Assembly (NCBI GenBank): GCA_020861185.1
Contig: JAJBSV010000012.1
Location: forward strand, 1 to 64,000
DNA from: Ruminococcus sp.
GTDB taxonomy: Bacteria > Bacillota > Clostridia > Oscillospirales > Ruminococcaceae
Length of the DNA: 64,000 bases
Direction: 5' to 3'
Part shown: in pieces, positions 35,422 through 44,823 of the stretch
How positions within the stretch are numbered: position 1 is the first letter of the stretch
Layout of the letters: each line of letters begins with the position of its first letter
Notes under the pieces: model-generated
Told to the model about the DNA's origin: nothing
The model's database searches: none
What the model saw: only the letters and a program-made list of their open reading frames with translations
Position numbers and translations under genes: made by a program

Positions 35422-35643
35422 TGCAATGGCTACCGCCCTTGACCTGTGCAGGAAGATTGCATTCCCTGCACCCACGCACAAAGGACTTCGCCCTCTGCAC
35501 TCCCGTTCGATTGACCGTCTCAGTCTCAGCTGCTGACCGTCACAGTCAATCTCTTTTTGTGAAGTCCTCGCCGACTGAACTTCACAAAAGCGGAGAAAAC
35601 CAATTTCGTCAAACCGGCTTTCTCCTTTTTGCAAATGAGCAAA

Positions 35644-35690
35644 ACAAAGGCGATCAACTTTTTACAGCTGGTCGCCTTTGGGTTGCTTAT
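35644..35690 (-). terminator. Terminator of the BspA-like gene
   Basis: On the minus strand AAAGGCGACCA..TTGATCGCCTTTGTTTTG: an 8- to 11-bp stem with a T-rich tail, 40 bases after the stop. Confidence 0.75.
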
Positions 35691-35728
35691 TTAGTTGTGG
35701 GTGCGATGTCAGGGGACATCGTTTTCGG

Positions 35729-38700
35729 TTATCTTCTCTTCGTCGAAGCCGCCGCAAGTGCGGCAATCATCATCGGGAGAAGTGAGAATGCAATTCCGGT
35801 TGTTGGGTTGGTTTCTGGTTCGGAGATTTCAGAGGATCCCTCCTCATCATCCTCAGTATCAGTATTGGTATCCTCAATCGGCTCCTGAATTTCAACCTCC
35901 TCGGTAGTCGTTCCGACGGGAATGAGGTTTGCGATTGCAGTCTCAATCTTTTCTGCCATTTCGTTGACATACGACTGCATGAGTGCGTTATACGTCCAGT
36001 TGACGGCGTTGATTGCATCGGTTACATCGGAGAAGTTCGTATAATCGTCAGGGTTAAGGGCGTTCGCCTTTGCGATTGCGTTATTGACCGCTGAGTAATC
36101 TGCGGGAGTTCTCAACCAAACTGTTATCATGTCAACTCCGGTCGCAGGAACCGTCACTGTCTCTCTTGAGATTTCCTCGCCGCATACAGTGCAATATGTA
36201 ACCAAATCATAAGAGCCCTCGGTTGTGCGTGTTGCTTCGACTACATTCTCTCTGACAGCAGTACCGGCAGTGTGAGCGGCAGGAACGACTATCGTCTCTC
36301 TTGAAAGCTCCTCACCGCAGTCTGAGCAGTAAACCACACTGTCATATGAGCCGTCGGTGGTGCAGGTTGCCGCTACTTCATTCTCAACTACAGCCTCTGC
36401 TTCAGTATGACCGGTTGCAGGAATCTCAACGGTGTAGCTATCGTCGCCTCTGGTGCAGGTGTAAGTCATAACACCCGCTTCCGTGCGAGTTGCTTCCTTT
36501 GTGACTTCGGACGTGTAATCATGTCCGAGTGCCGCTGTTTCATCGGCGACATAGCTGTCCTTGCAAACGGAGCAAGTATATGTTGTGTAACCGCCCTCGG
36601 TGCAAGTCGGTTCTGTTACAACTGCTTCGTAGCTGTGACCGGTTGCCGCTGTTTCATCAGCAACATAGCTATCCTTGCAAACAGAGCAAGTATAAGTTGT
36701 GTAACCACCCTCAGTGCAAGTAGGTTCGGTAACTACTGCTTCGTAGCTATGACCGATTGCTTCGACTTCATCAGCAACATAGCTATCTTTGCAGACGGAG
36801 CAAGTATATGTTGTGTAACCGCTTTCGGTGCAAGTCGGCTCAGTTACGACTGCTTCGTAGTTATGACCGGTTGCTTCGACTTCATCAGCGACATAGCTGT
36901 CCTTGCAAACAGAGCAAGTATACGTTGTGTAACCGCCTTCGGTGCAGGTCGGATCTGTTACCACTGCTTCGTAGTTATGAGCAATTTTTGCTGTAACTGT
37001 GTCGGCAAGAGTAATCTCATTCTCGGCATTTTCATCGCTGTAATACTTATCACAGCCGGAGCAATACCAATATTCAGTGTTACCCACGGCAGTGCAAGTT
37101 GCGTCTACAGCTTCAACGTGAGTGAGCGAATGGGTGTGTACATATGCCGTTGCGGTTATCGCTCCGGTCTCGGTCAATGTATCCGATTCATTGCCGGCGG
37201 AAATCGTGAAGTTAATCGTGAAGCTTCCGTCTGTTCCGTCCACATCAGTTGCATCACTGGCAATCGCTTCTGTTATGTCGGTAATGGTGAAGGTAACCGT
37301 TACATTGCTGTCGATGCCCAATCCTGCGAGTATTGCGTCAATCAGAGTTGCAATCTTGTCGGCGGTTGTGGAGCCGGTTGCGGACTCGACATCACTCTGG
37401 GTGAGAGTCCAGTCGGTGGAAGAGAGGGTGGCTTTAGCTTCCTCAACCAATCCTGCATAATCAGTAGTGGCAATGACCGTCTCGTAAGTGCCGTTATTGT
37501 CTTCATCTATGAGAACAATCATGTTTTCGGCTGAATCCTCAGTTACAAGTGCCTTTTCCTTGTCGGTTGAGAAAGTAAGCTCTACGGTTTCATAGTCGTT
37601 TGTACCGTAAACGGTGATGTCGGAAAGGTCTGTGCCTTCAACAACATAGCCGGTATCGGACATACTAAGTGACAAATCATCAACGTCCTCTGCTGATAAC
37701 TCAGCTTTGTACCAAGGAGTCACATAGTAACCGTCATTTGATATCAATCCCAAACTAACATCAGAATCAGTACCGCTTACAGACACACTTGTCTGTGTGA
37801 TTTCGATGGTATCAACAGAAGTACCCTCAACTATAAGCAGACTGTCATTGTATTCAAGTGTATAGCTTACTTCTGTTACTGTATCTCCAGGAGTCATCGT
37901 GTATGCAGAATCTAAATCGGAAAGGATTACTGTTCCACAAAAGCTACTGTTATCATCATCCGAGACATAATTTTCGTCATAGTATACTGGTAGATCACCG
38001 CAAACTCCAATCGTAAATGATGCACCATCACTGTCTGAAACAACAACGTCATATCCTTTGTAAATTGTCAAATATGCATATTTATTTGTCGATGATGTTC
38101 CTTGACTCAAAATATCTATTTCACTTATGTCATTCGTTGCTCTTCTAATTTCTCCTAGCGCTACAGTATATGTTTCTCCGCCCCTTTGGTAAGTAGCTGA
38201 AGAAGAAAAAGGTTTTCCATAAAGCTCACTGTCAGAATAAGTCGGAACAGTCCAATCGCCCGTCTCTATATTAACGTATATGTATTCTTTACCGTCGTGC
38301 CCATTGGGATAATTAGAATCATATGTCAGAAAACAAATGTCATACTCGTATCCGTTCCAAGTCCATGAGCCATACTCAACGTCATATATTACTACCGAGT
38401 GACCAGTAAGATGAAGACTCCCACTACTATCAAGCTTTAATACAATCTCTCCATCTACATTTTCTAAGTTAGCGCTCGTAAACCATCCAAAGCTAAATAA
38501 AACAGGGGACCCACCATTAGCAACTTCACTTACCATTTCAATTATATCTTCAAATGCTTCTTTGCTACCTGTCAATGCCTCATCGTGTAAGTGTGTGTCT
38601 TGGTGATACTCTGCTTGATAATTTGCTCTAGATAATAAGTATTCTTCAGAATACTGTTGTAAGTGCCAATAACTAATATAAGACCTAAGGTCCCAAGTGA

Positions 38701-40639
38701 GACTTATGTTGTAAAGCGAATCAACATATCCGGGTATTTCAGTCACATCTATACCATTCATTTTTGCAAGGCAAACAATAACTGCCATACCATAACAATT
38801 TGCACCGCCATTTTTTATCTTTTCTAACAACTTGGTTCGATTAGTATAAGTATCAGTGCCTAAGCTCATTACTTCTGCTAAATCACTAAATTCATCCCAT
38901 GTTATATAGTAATTGCTTGAAATGTAGTTTGCGAAACTCCACCAGTCTTTGCCTGCTATAAGAGTGTTGTCCACATAATAATCAACCGTCCCATCACTAT
39001 TTATAGTGCCATCGGTGCAATGGATGGTGGCTGAAAGAAGATAACTTTCACCACTGCTTGAAATCGAAACCTTGTTCCATTCCGATACTGTTCCACCGTA
39101 ATAAACATCAGTTAAGCCGTTACAATATAAGAAGGCGTTAACGCCTATACTTGTAACGCTGTTAGGAATAGTGATACTTTCCAAATTATAACATTCTCTG
39201 AAAGCAAACTTGCTGATACTAGTCACACTATCTGGTATTGTAATACTGATTAAACTCGTACATTTCTGAAACATATTATCACTTATGCTAGTTATGCTAT
39301 TTGACAAAGTGACATTTTCAAGAGATATGCACCCTATAAATGCATACGTTCCAATGCTTGTCACACTGTCTGGAATTACTATACTCTTCAAGCCTTCGCA
39401 ATAACTAAAAGCAGAACGAGATATGGTTTTGAGACCGTATGGTAATTCTAATTCAATCAAGCTATCACAGCATGAAAATGCATACTCTGCAATAGAAATA
39501 ATACTTTTAGAAAGAGTCAGATCTGCCAGATTTGAGCAGCCCCAAAATGCTTCATAACCTATACTAGTAATGTTATCAGACATATACACGCCAGTTAGAT
39601 TATCACAGCTATGAAATGCTCCTGTAGCAATAGCGGTTACGCTATCTGGGATGGTATAAGTGGACTGTCCGAATGTTGATGCGTTGGGATACCAAATTAT
39701 CTTTGTCATGCTCTTATTAAACAAGACTCCATCGACCATCGTAAAATGAGTGTTGTCATCGTTGATGGTAACGCTTTCAAGCTTTTCACATGGTGCAAAT
39801 GCACCACAGCCAATACTAGTAACACTATTCGGAATATAAACCACAGTCAGGCTTTCACAGTCTTTAAACGCTGACTGTCCAATGCTAATACACCCTTCTC
39901 CAATAGTTACACTTTCTAAGCCTTTACAACTGTCGAAAGCAGCTCTGCCAATAGAGGTTACGCTTCCCGGAATGTACAGACTCGTTATAGCATAGCAACA
40001 ACCGAATGCGAACTGTTCTATACTAGTAACACTATCTGGGATAGATACCGATGAGAGAGTGTAACAGTAAGCAAAGGCACCATATCCTATACTTGTAACA
40101 CTGTCAGCAATTGAAACGGTCTTGAGTTTCTGATACCCTTTCCACGTATTATACAAACAAAACGCATATTTACCGATATAAGTTACTCCATCTTCAATGA
40201 CAACAGACCGTATCGTACTTCCGTAACTTGAGCACCATGTTCTAGGAGAAGTTGCTGACGTATAATCCTTCATTTTGCCTTCGCCTGAAATGGTCAAGGT
40301 TCCATCTGAAGTAAGAACCCAAGTAACATTGTCTCCATCTGCTCCACAATCACCAGAAGCCAAAACGGTTATCTCTTCATCCTCACTGACAGTCGCAATT
40401 CCAGATTCATCCGATGAATCTTCATCTGCAGACGCTCCAAGAAGCACTGTTTCTTCCTCAACAACTTCTTCAACGGTTTCTTCCGCTTCCTCGGTCTCAG
40501 TTTCCTCAGAAACAATTTCCGCCGAATCTTCCACATTTTCAGTAGCGTCTGCTATCTCGGTCGCAAGCGATGACAGAGGCAGAACCTCGAACATCATCAC
40601 GAGAGCTACGAACAGAGACAAAACTTTTCTTAACTTCAT
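35729..40639 (-). CDS. Giant BspA-like leucine-rich surface protein with papain-like module and sortase-type anchor
   Basis: 1636 residues from MKLRKVLSLF (the tracked start is ten codons earlier). Signal peptide to about residue 27, then an acidic spacer. LRR_5/BspA repeats (xxIPDSVTSIGxxAFxxC) span about 110-560. About 610-780 resembles a cysteine peptidase, with NCYGMAV, TGHSVVIYDV and YDSNYP as a possible Cys-His-Asn triad. Five repeats of about 38 residues (HNYEAVVTEPTCTEGGYTTYTCSVCKDSYVADE) span about 1218-1400. The end NPTTGIAFSLLPMMIAALAAASTKRR reads as a sortase-type signal of the (S/N)PxTG kind. Probably a cell-wall adhesin carried as cargo. Its leader holds an attenuator-like hairpin. 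Confidence 0.88.
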   Translation of the reverse strand: MKLRKVLSLFVALVMMFEVLPLSSLATEIADATENVEDSAEIVSEETETEEAEETVEEVVEEETVLLGASADEDSSDESGIATVSEDEEITVLASGDCGADGDNVTWVLTSDGTLTISGEGKMKDYTSATSPRTWCSSYGSTIRSVVIEDGVTYIGKYAFCLYNTWKGYQKLKTVSIADSVTSIGYGAFAYCYTLSSVSIPDSVTSIEQFAFGCCYAITSLYIPGSVTSIGRAAFDSCKGLESVTIGEGCISIGQSAFKDCESLTVVYIPNSVTSIGCGAFAPCEKLESVTINDDNTHFTMVDGVLFNKSMTKIIWYPNASTFGQSTYTIPDSVTAIATGAFHSCDNLTGVYMSDNITSIGYEAFWGCSNLADLTLSKSIISIAEYAFSCCDSLIELELPYGLKTISRSAFSYCEGLKSIVIPDSVTSIGTYAFIGCISLENVTLSNSITSISDNMFQKCTSLISITIPDSVTSISKFAFRECYNLESITIPNSVTSIGVNAFLYCNGLTDVYYGGTVSEWNKVSISSSGESYLLSATIHCTDGTINSDGTVDYYVDNTLIAGKDWWSFANYISSNYYITWDEFSDLAEVMSLGTDTYTNRTKLLEKIKNGGANCYGMAVIVCLAKMNGIDVTEIPGYVDSLYNISLTWDLRSYISYWHLQQYSEEYLLSRANYQAEYHQDTHLHDEALTGSKEAFEDIIEMVSEVANGGSPVLFSFGWFTSANLENVDGEIVLKLDSSGSLHLTGHSVVIYDVEYGSWTWNGYEYDICFLTYDSNYPNGHDGKEYIYVNIETGDWTVPTYSDSELYGKPFSSSATYQRGGETYTVALGEIRRATNDISEIDILSQGTSSTNKYAYLTIYKGYDVVVSDSDGASFTIGVCGDLPVYYDENYVSDDDNSSFCGTVILSDLDSAYTMTPGDTVTEVSYTLEYNDSLLIVEGTSVDTIEITQTSVSVSGTDSDVSLGLISNDGYYVTPWYKAELSAEDVDDLSLSMSDTGYVVEGTDLSDITVYGTNDYETVELTFSTDKEKALVTEDSAENMIVLIDEDNNGTYETVIATTDYAGLVEEAKATLSSTDWTLTQSDVESATGSTTADKIATLIDAILAGLGIDSNVTVTFTITDITEAIASDATDVDGTDGSFTINFTISAGNESDTLTETGAITATAYVHTHSLTHVEAVDATCTAVGNTEYWYCSGCDKYYSDENAENEITLADTVTAKIAHNYEAVVTDPTCTEGGYTTYTCSVCKDSYVADEVEATGHNYEAVVTEPTCTESGYTTYTCSVCKDSYVADEVEAIGHSYEAVVTEPTCTEGGYTTYTCSVCKDSYVADETAATGHSYEAVVTEPTCTEGGYTTYTCSVCKDSYVADETAALGHDYTSEVTKEATRTEAGVMTYTCTRGDDSYTVEIPATGHTEAEAVVENEVAATCTTDGSYDSVVYCSDCGEELSRETIVVPAAHTAGTAVRENVVEATRTTEGSYDLVTYCTVCGEEISRETVTVPATGVDMITVWLRTPADYSAVNNAIAKANALNPDDYTNFSDVTDAINAVNWTYNALMQSYVNEMAEKIETAIANLIPVGTTTEEVEIQEPIEDTNTDTEDDEEGSSEISEPETNPTTGIAFSLLPMMIAALAAASTKRR

Positions 40640-40666
40640 GGTTTCCCATCCTTCCAAATAATTTTT

Positions 40667-40704
40667 CAAAACAAAAATCTCTTTCAGTAAACCGAAAGAG
40701 ATTT
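40667..40704 (-). terminator. Terminator/attenuator in the leader of the BspA-like gene
   Basis: On the minus strand AAATCTCTTTC, loop GGTTTACT, GAAAGAGATTT, then TTGTTTTG: an 11-bp stem and T-run lying between the promoter at 40835-40863 and the start codon at 40639. Upstream in the leader are hairpins CTGAGA/TCTCAG, AATTGtGGG..CCCAATT (with an eight-G run) and CCTCCG/CGGAGG. No known riboswitch class recognised. Confidence 0.65.
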
Positions 40705-40834
40705 AAAAGACACACATGATACACCGAACCCTCCGGACTACCTATAGGGAGCGGAGGTTTCATAATTGGGTGTGCGAAGCACTACCCCCCCCACAATTCA
40801 ACACCCTGAGAGCATTATTCTCAGAACTATCACA

Positions 40835-40863
40835 AGTGTATCACATTATTTGGATGTTGTCAA
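40835..40863 (-). promoter_or_regulatory. Promoter of the BspA-like gene
   Basis: TTGACA (40863-40858), a 17-base spacer and TACACT (40840-40835) on the minus strand. It gives a leader of about 190 bases. The 40640-41079 gap otherwise contains this leader and inverted repeat copy B. Confidence 0.75.
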
Positions 40864-40906
40864 CAGGTTTTTTAATCGTGTCGGGCGATAAAAAGCTGTT
40901 ATGTTG

Positions 40907-41073
40907 CTATTTACTGTTGGAATAAAGGTCGATTTTTGCGATTTTTTGCCCCTCAGAGCCACGAAGCGAGATATTTCCGTATAGCTTGTCACGAAAATAC
41001 TTCGTTCAAACTGGCACAATTTTCGAGCAGTTTTGAAAGGCACAAATAACCTCAGTCGATGACGGCTGAGGCT
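40907..41073 (+). repeat. Long inverted repeat, copy B (degenerate)
   Basis: TTTACTGTTGGAATAAAGG..GATTTTTTGCCCCTCAGAGCC..CGAGATATTTCCGTATAGCTTGTCAC..CCTCAGTCGAT, the same sequence as 14630-14452 but on the plus strand. The upstream coding part of the 65-aa gene is absent here apart from IYCWNKGR, so this copy is a remnant. Its stem CCTCAGtcgatgacgGCTGAGG may serve as terminator for the minus-strand genes ending at 41080. Confidence 0.75.
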
Positions 41074-41079
41074 ATATTC

Positions 41080-41777
41080 CTAAATTCTATTCCTCACACA
41101 AGAATCGTACCACTTGTGAGGTCTTAATTCTGACAAGAAAGCTTCCTCGAATATCGGATATAGCTCCGAATATGTCTTATTCTCAGAAACTATGGTTTTC
41201 AACTCGCTGATTTGTAAAGGTATTATCTTCATACCGTCTACAAACCTTTCGTAATCATTCGGATCATAATAGGGCGTTGTTTTCCTACTCCTAAAGTCTG
41301 AAATGACATTGATGTTCAAATAGTTTGTTGCGAACACGCAATACGAATTCATATTGCCCGTTCTTATTAAGTGCTGACCTAAGTGCCTCGAAACAGGTTC
41401 CATTTCCATTCTACGCTGATTTGTGCTATCGGCGAGAGTTGCTTCAAGAAGCAATGTGTGTTCCGGGTAGCTATCGGTTTGAGCGTACTCATAAACAATG
41501 TCCGCTTCTCCACCTGCGGCGTGCGTTTTAGGTAGCAAATCGGCATCAAGAGAAAGCTTCATGTAATCGAGAATCTTTCCTTGCCTTTCGCTCGTTTTGT
41601 ACCACAGGATGCCTAAGACATACTCGAAAATAGTTGGTACATCAGCATTGTCCGTAACCATATCCCTGATTTCTTCGTCGCTTCTTTCCTCGAAGCAATC
41701 AAGCAAGTGCAACAAATTATCATTTGTGAACTTTGTATCAATGAGATGCTGTAATCTGCGATAGCGGTTGTCATCTA
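41080..41777 (-). pseudogene. AlwI-type restriction endonuclease, C-terminal remnant
   Basis: About 230 residues. GGEADIVYEYAQTD..HTLLLEATLADSTNQRRMEMEPVSRHLG is the catalytic-region pattern of the AlwI family (type II nucleases for GGATC-like sites). Full-length enzymes are more than twice as long. The frame stays open upstream of the tracked TTG, running through CCFQALDDNRYRRLQHLID into the 3' end of the HNH gene without an obvious start. The N-terminal half appears to have been replaced by the HNH/Schlafen block. Probably non-functional. Confidence 0.65.
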
Positions 41778-42509
41778 ACGCTTGAAAACAACATCCCGAT
41801 GATATTCCATATTTAACATCAACTCATTCGATGGGCTTTCAATATATCTTTTTTCTGTGTTTATCGAGATTATCTTCCTATTGTAGTCGCTTAATTTGTC
41901 TGAAACTATGATGTGCATATTTTTGTCAAAGGAAATAAGACCTTCATCAAAAAGCTTGTCATACAGGGCGGATAAAATAAGACCGTTGTCAATGCTTAAC
42001 CTTTCACGATTATCAGCTGAACGCCATGGTTTTATGTGACTGGCAATCAAAAGTCGTCTGTCGTCTATTCCCGTGATTAAACACCGACCATATTTTTCCA
42101 ACAACCGTTGCCTAAAATATCCCTGCCCTTTCCTTGCTTCTATGAGCATGGTTTTTGTAGTGGATTCTATTTTATCATCGCTGTTTATGTCCTTAATAAT
42201 GCGATTTTCTAATGGGGTTATATCAGCGTCAATGCGATATGAACGTAATCCCCAAATGCCCTCATTTAATCCATAAACAGGATAAAACAAATCATCTGCG
42301 CCATGATATGACTTAGTTTGAGAGCAGTGCCTCTGGAGCGTTGCTCTTACATTATCTCGCCAGTTGCTGTTACTTTGAATTGCGGGCAGCAAATTTCTTT
42401 GCTCAATATGGTCGTAAATTTCCTTTAGTTTAGCCATTCCGCCTAAGTCTTTTAGAGATTCTACAATTTCCGATAGATAAGTTATTCTCTCACCAGTATC
42501 ACTTATCAT
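41775..42509 (-). CDS. HNH endonuclease with winged-helix-like N-terminus
   Basis: 244 residues. The C-terminal half has the HNH_2 pattern GRCLITGIDDRRLLIASHIKPWRSADNRERLSIDNGLILSALYDKLFDEGLISFD: a degenerate first Cys pair, then SHIKPW and the N...LYDKLFD core. The N-terminal 90 residues (LKEIYDHIEQRNLL..WRDNVRATLQRHC) look like the winged-helix partner often attached to restriction HNH nucleases. The start overlaps the upstream 77-residue gene. Probably part of a restriction or defence unit. Confidence 0.8.
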   Translation of the reverse strand: MISDTGERITYLSEIVESLKDLGGMAKLKEIYDHIEQRNLLPAIQSNSNWRDNVRATLQRHCSQTKSYHGADDLFYPVYGLNEGIWGLRSYRIDADITPLENRIIKDINSDDKIESTTKTMLIEARKGQGYFRQRLLEKYGRCLITGIDDRRLLIASHIKPWRSADNRERLSIDNGLILSALYDKLFDEGLISFDKNMHIIVSDKLSDYNRKIISINTEKRYIESPSNELMLNMEYHRDVVFKR

Positions 42510-42742
42510 TAGTACTCTCCATTCGCAATGCTGTCTAGTAAGTCTTCATCAAAATGATCTACAACTCCGTTATCAGCCAAATACACAATAATTTTGCGTA
42601 ACTTCTCATATGCGATATTACCCGAACGTGTAAAAGGCTCAATGCAGCCGTCCTTGTTTATTTGTACATTATTCAAAAACGGCTCGTAGGAGCCTAATAA
42701 AACAAGGCAATCCTCCAAAGTGCCAACATTAAAAGTAGACAT
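42509..42742 (-). CDS. Hypothetical small protein, upstream partner of the HNH gene
   Basis: 77 residues, acidic, mostly helical (LEDCLVLLGSYEPFLNNVQINKDGCIEPFTRSGN). Its stop overlaps the HNH start (TAATGA), so the two are translated together; it may bind or restrain the nuclease. GAGGTTG lies upstream of the ATG. No family recognised. Confidence 0.6.
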   Translation of the reverse strand: MSTFNVGTLEDCLVLLGSYEPFLNNVQINKDGCIEPFTRSGNIAYEKLRKIIVYLADNGVVDHFDEDLLDSIANGEY

Positions 42743-42758
42743 AAATGCTCAACCTCGC

Positions 42759-44117
42759 TCATATCACTTTCCAGTGACCGTATCTCTTGCCGCCTTCACG
42801 GACAATTTTGCCTTGTTCACGCAAAGCTTTGATTGTACGCTCAACGGTGCGTTTAGTGACGTTGCATTCGTTTGCTATCTCAGCCATAGTAACTTTCGGA
42901 TTTTCCGAAATGATTTTCAATGTCTTTTCCGCCAAACCGACATCCAAACCGACATCCAAACCGACATCATGTCGGTTTAAAGCTTCATCCAAAGCCTCAT
43001 CTGATGCTTTGACGGGTTTTAAAGCCGTAAATTTCACGGTAATATCATTACCGAAAACTATATATTCCGGGTCGGGAGTGCCGAGTTCACGGCAGGAATC
43101 GCAGATTTTCTGAATGCCTCGTCCCCAAGCCTCGATATAACCGGCACGGTAGAAGACATTTGCGATTGAGGGATTGAACGGCACCGACTTGTGCGGCTCC
43201 ATAAGAGTCTCAACCGTCCAGTTGGGAGGCAAAATGCACCTGTTGCTGATGTACATGGCATCGTCCTCAATGCGAATCTGAATCGGGACGCTTCCGGCAT
43301 AGTTGTTGTGACCCAAGGCGTTATAGACCGCTTCACGCACACCGTCGCGAGGGAACGGGAAGGTCTCAACCCGGACATCATGCTCATAAGTTATAGTGGC
43401 TTTGAGGTATTTCGTGAAAATGAGGTCAATAACCCTGTCGGCAATGCTGAAAAGCGAGCCTTCGAGCAAGTCCTGATATTGGAGGTCTGCGCCCTCGCCG
43501 AACCTGCCGATTTTGGCGTAACAGCCGGTAATGATTCTGCCGGGCTTCTTGTAGAAAAGCATGACTGCCGCACGCTTAAGTTTTCCGTCAACCAAAAGAT
43601 CGAGGTGATCCATAAGCTCCTCGTTCGAAATGTTCAGGTCTTCCTTGTCCATCCTCCTGTTGCGGACAGCTTCACGGCGGAAGATGTCGATGCTGTTCTG
43701 GTCGAGGTCATTAACGCCGATGTTGTCAACGGGAACTGCATCCCAAAGCAAGCCGGTTTTCTCTCTTATAAACTCGGTGAGTGACGAGCCTCTCAATTGT
43801 TGCAAAGTGCTTCCGCTCCGGCGGTAGTATTCACCCCGATAGTTCACAGGATAGGAACTTGGTGCTACAACGATTTCGATATATTCTTTGCCATCCTCCG
43901 TCAGCAGATTCACGTCGGCAATAATTCCGAGTGTCGTCTGTATCTTGTTCGGAATGTCCTCCATAAGGCTCTTGCTGTCAGAAACACCGACAATAGTGCC
44001 GTCGTCGCTTTTCCCGATATAAATCCTGCCACCCTGTGCATTCGCAAAGCCGCACACCCATTTGAGATATTCATCCCGCCACGATTCTTTCCATTCTGTG
44101 TTTTGGTTTTCAGCCAT
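42759..44117 (-). CDS. Schlafen/AlbA_2-type ATP-binding protein
   Basis: 452 residues after GGAGGAG. N-terminal AlbA_2 domain (NTEWKESWRDEYLKWVCGFANAQGGRIYIGKSDDGTIVGV), then the conserved region VREAVYNALGHNNYAG..ISNRCILPPN and FYRAGYIEAWGRGIQKI. It ends in a winged-helix (NPKVTMAEIANECNVTKRTVERTIKALREQGKIVREG). Between these lies a 12-base repeat giving DVGLDVGLDVGL, a length-variable linker. Members are DNA-linked regulators or defence proteins. Here it stands exactly where the methyltransferase gene is cut. Confidence 0.85.
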   Translation of the reverse strand: MAENQNTEWKESWRDEYLKWVCGFANAQGGRIYIGKSDDGTIVGVSDSKSLMEDIPNKIQTTLGIIADVNLLTEDGKEYIEIVVAPSSYPVNYRGEYYRRSGSTLQQLRGSSLTEFIREKTGLLWDAVPVDNIGVNDLDQNSIDIFRREAVRNRRMDKEDLNISNEELMDHLDLLVDGKLKRAAVMLFYKKPGRIITGCYAKIGRFGEGADLQYQDLLEGSLFSIADRVIDLIFTKYLKATITYEHDVRVETFPFPRDGVREAVYNALGHNNYAGSVPIQIRIEDDAMYISNRCILPPNWTVETLMEPHKSVPFNPSIANVFYRAGYIEAWGRGIQKICDSCRELGTPDPEYIVFGNDITVKFTALKPVKASDEALDEALNRHDVGLDVGLDVGLAEKTLKIISENPKVTMAEIANECNVTKRTVERTIKALREQGKIVREGGKRYGHWKVI

Positions 44118-44142
44118 TCCTTACTCCTCCGGCTACTAAATT

Positions 44143-44676
44143 TTACGCGCTCTTTTTGTAGGCATCATAATGCCCGCCGGTCTTTGCTATTTTATCCATT
44201 GCATATAGCAAAGAGGTTATAAGCAACGCTCTTTCTCTATCGTTGATATTATGCTTTTTGTAATTATCCTCTATATCCTCTCGAATATATCCGATTTTAG
44301 CACAATCCTCACGGCTGAAATAAGTGTCGGCAAAGTTCTCAGTCATATAGTTATCGCCAATATTGCGAAGAGAATTGTAATATACAACATAGTCAATTAT
44401 GAGTTGCGGGTTATATGCTTCACTACCGAACCATGCGTAATTACAGATATAGTTGCTGTACATCAAATCGTTCGTAAGAATGATTTTATCTATAAACGCA
44501 GATGAAACCGCACCAGTGCCCGCAAAAATATCCGCAAAGGTTTTTATATTGTGACATTCACTGTTTACGACATCCGTTATAAACGGCAATAGCTTGTATT
44601 TATTTCCTAAATACCGCCTGTTATTTATGAGCGAAGTCTTATATTTCACTTCTTTTAATACTGTATTAGCACTCAT
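44143..44676 (-). pseudogene. D12-class adenine methyltransferase, truncated N-terminal part
   Basis: About 177 residues from the ATG after AGAGGTG. SLINNRRYLGNKYKLLPFITDVV and FADIFAGTGAVSSAFI are the AdoMet-binding start of a Dam/D12-class N6-adenine methylase. The protein ends at GGHYDAYKKSA, before the catalytic DPPY region expected around residue 200. It is paired with the AlwI-type nuclease remnant 2.4 kb away on the same strand, so both are leftovers of one system. Presumably inactive. Confidence 0.78.
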
Positions 44677-44780
44677 AGTCGCACCTCTGTTATTTATCCG
44701 CAAGCTGATTCTACAAACCTATATTCAAATCCGTTCGCAATTCTTTCGAATTGACACTTTACACAAGTCTACTCTTTATT

Positions 44781-44809
44781 ATTATACAACAATGCTGAAA
44801 ATAAAGCAA
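44781..44809 (-). promoter_or_regulatory. Promoter of the truncated methylase/Schlafen/HNH operon
   Basis: TTGCTT (44809-44804), a 17-base spacer and TATAAT (44786-44781) on the minus strand, about 105 bases before the methylase ATG. Confidence 0.7.
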
Positions 44810-44823
44810 GTCTTTCACCGTAA

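Noticed and set aside
35300-35500. N-terminal extension of the relaxase as tracked
   Set aside because: It crosses the oriT-like palindrome, has no ribosome site, and a TTG behind AAAAGGAG at 35299 starts the recognisable domain.
36407-37534. 375-residue plus-strand ORF rich in Cys and short repeats
   Set aside because: It is the antisense shadow of the Cys-repeat region of the BspA-like gene; no ribosome site, and the repeats are explained by the real gene.
38800-40250. Regular repeats as possible CRISPR or satellite DNA
   Set aside because: They encode BspA-type leucine-rich repeats (IPDSVTSIG..AF) in one long frame.
42935-42975. ACCGACATCCAA direct repeats as possible iterons
   Set aside because: They are in-frame 12-base repeats encoding the DVGL linker of the Schlafen-type protein.
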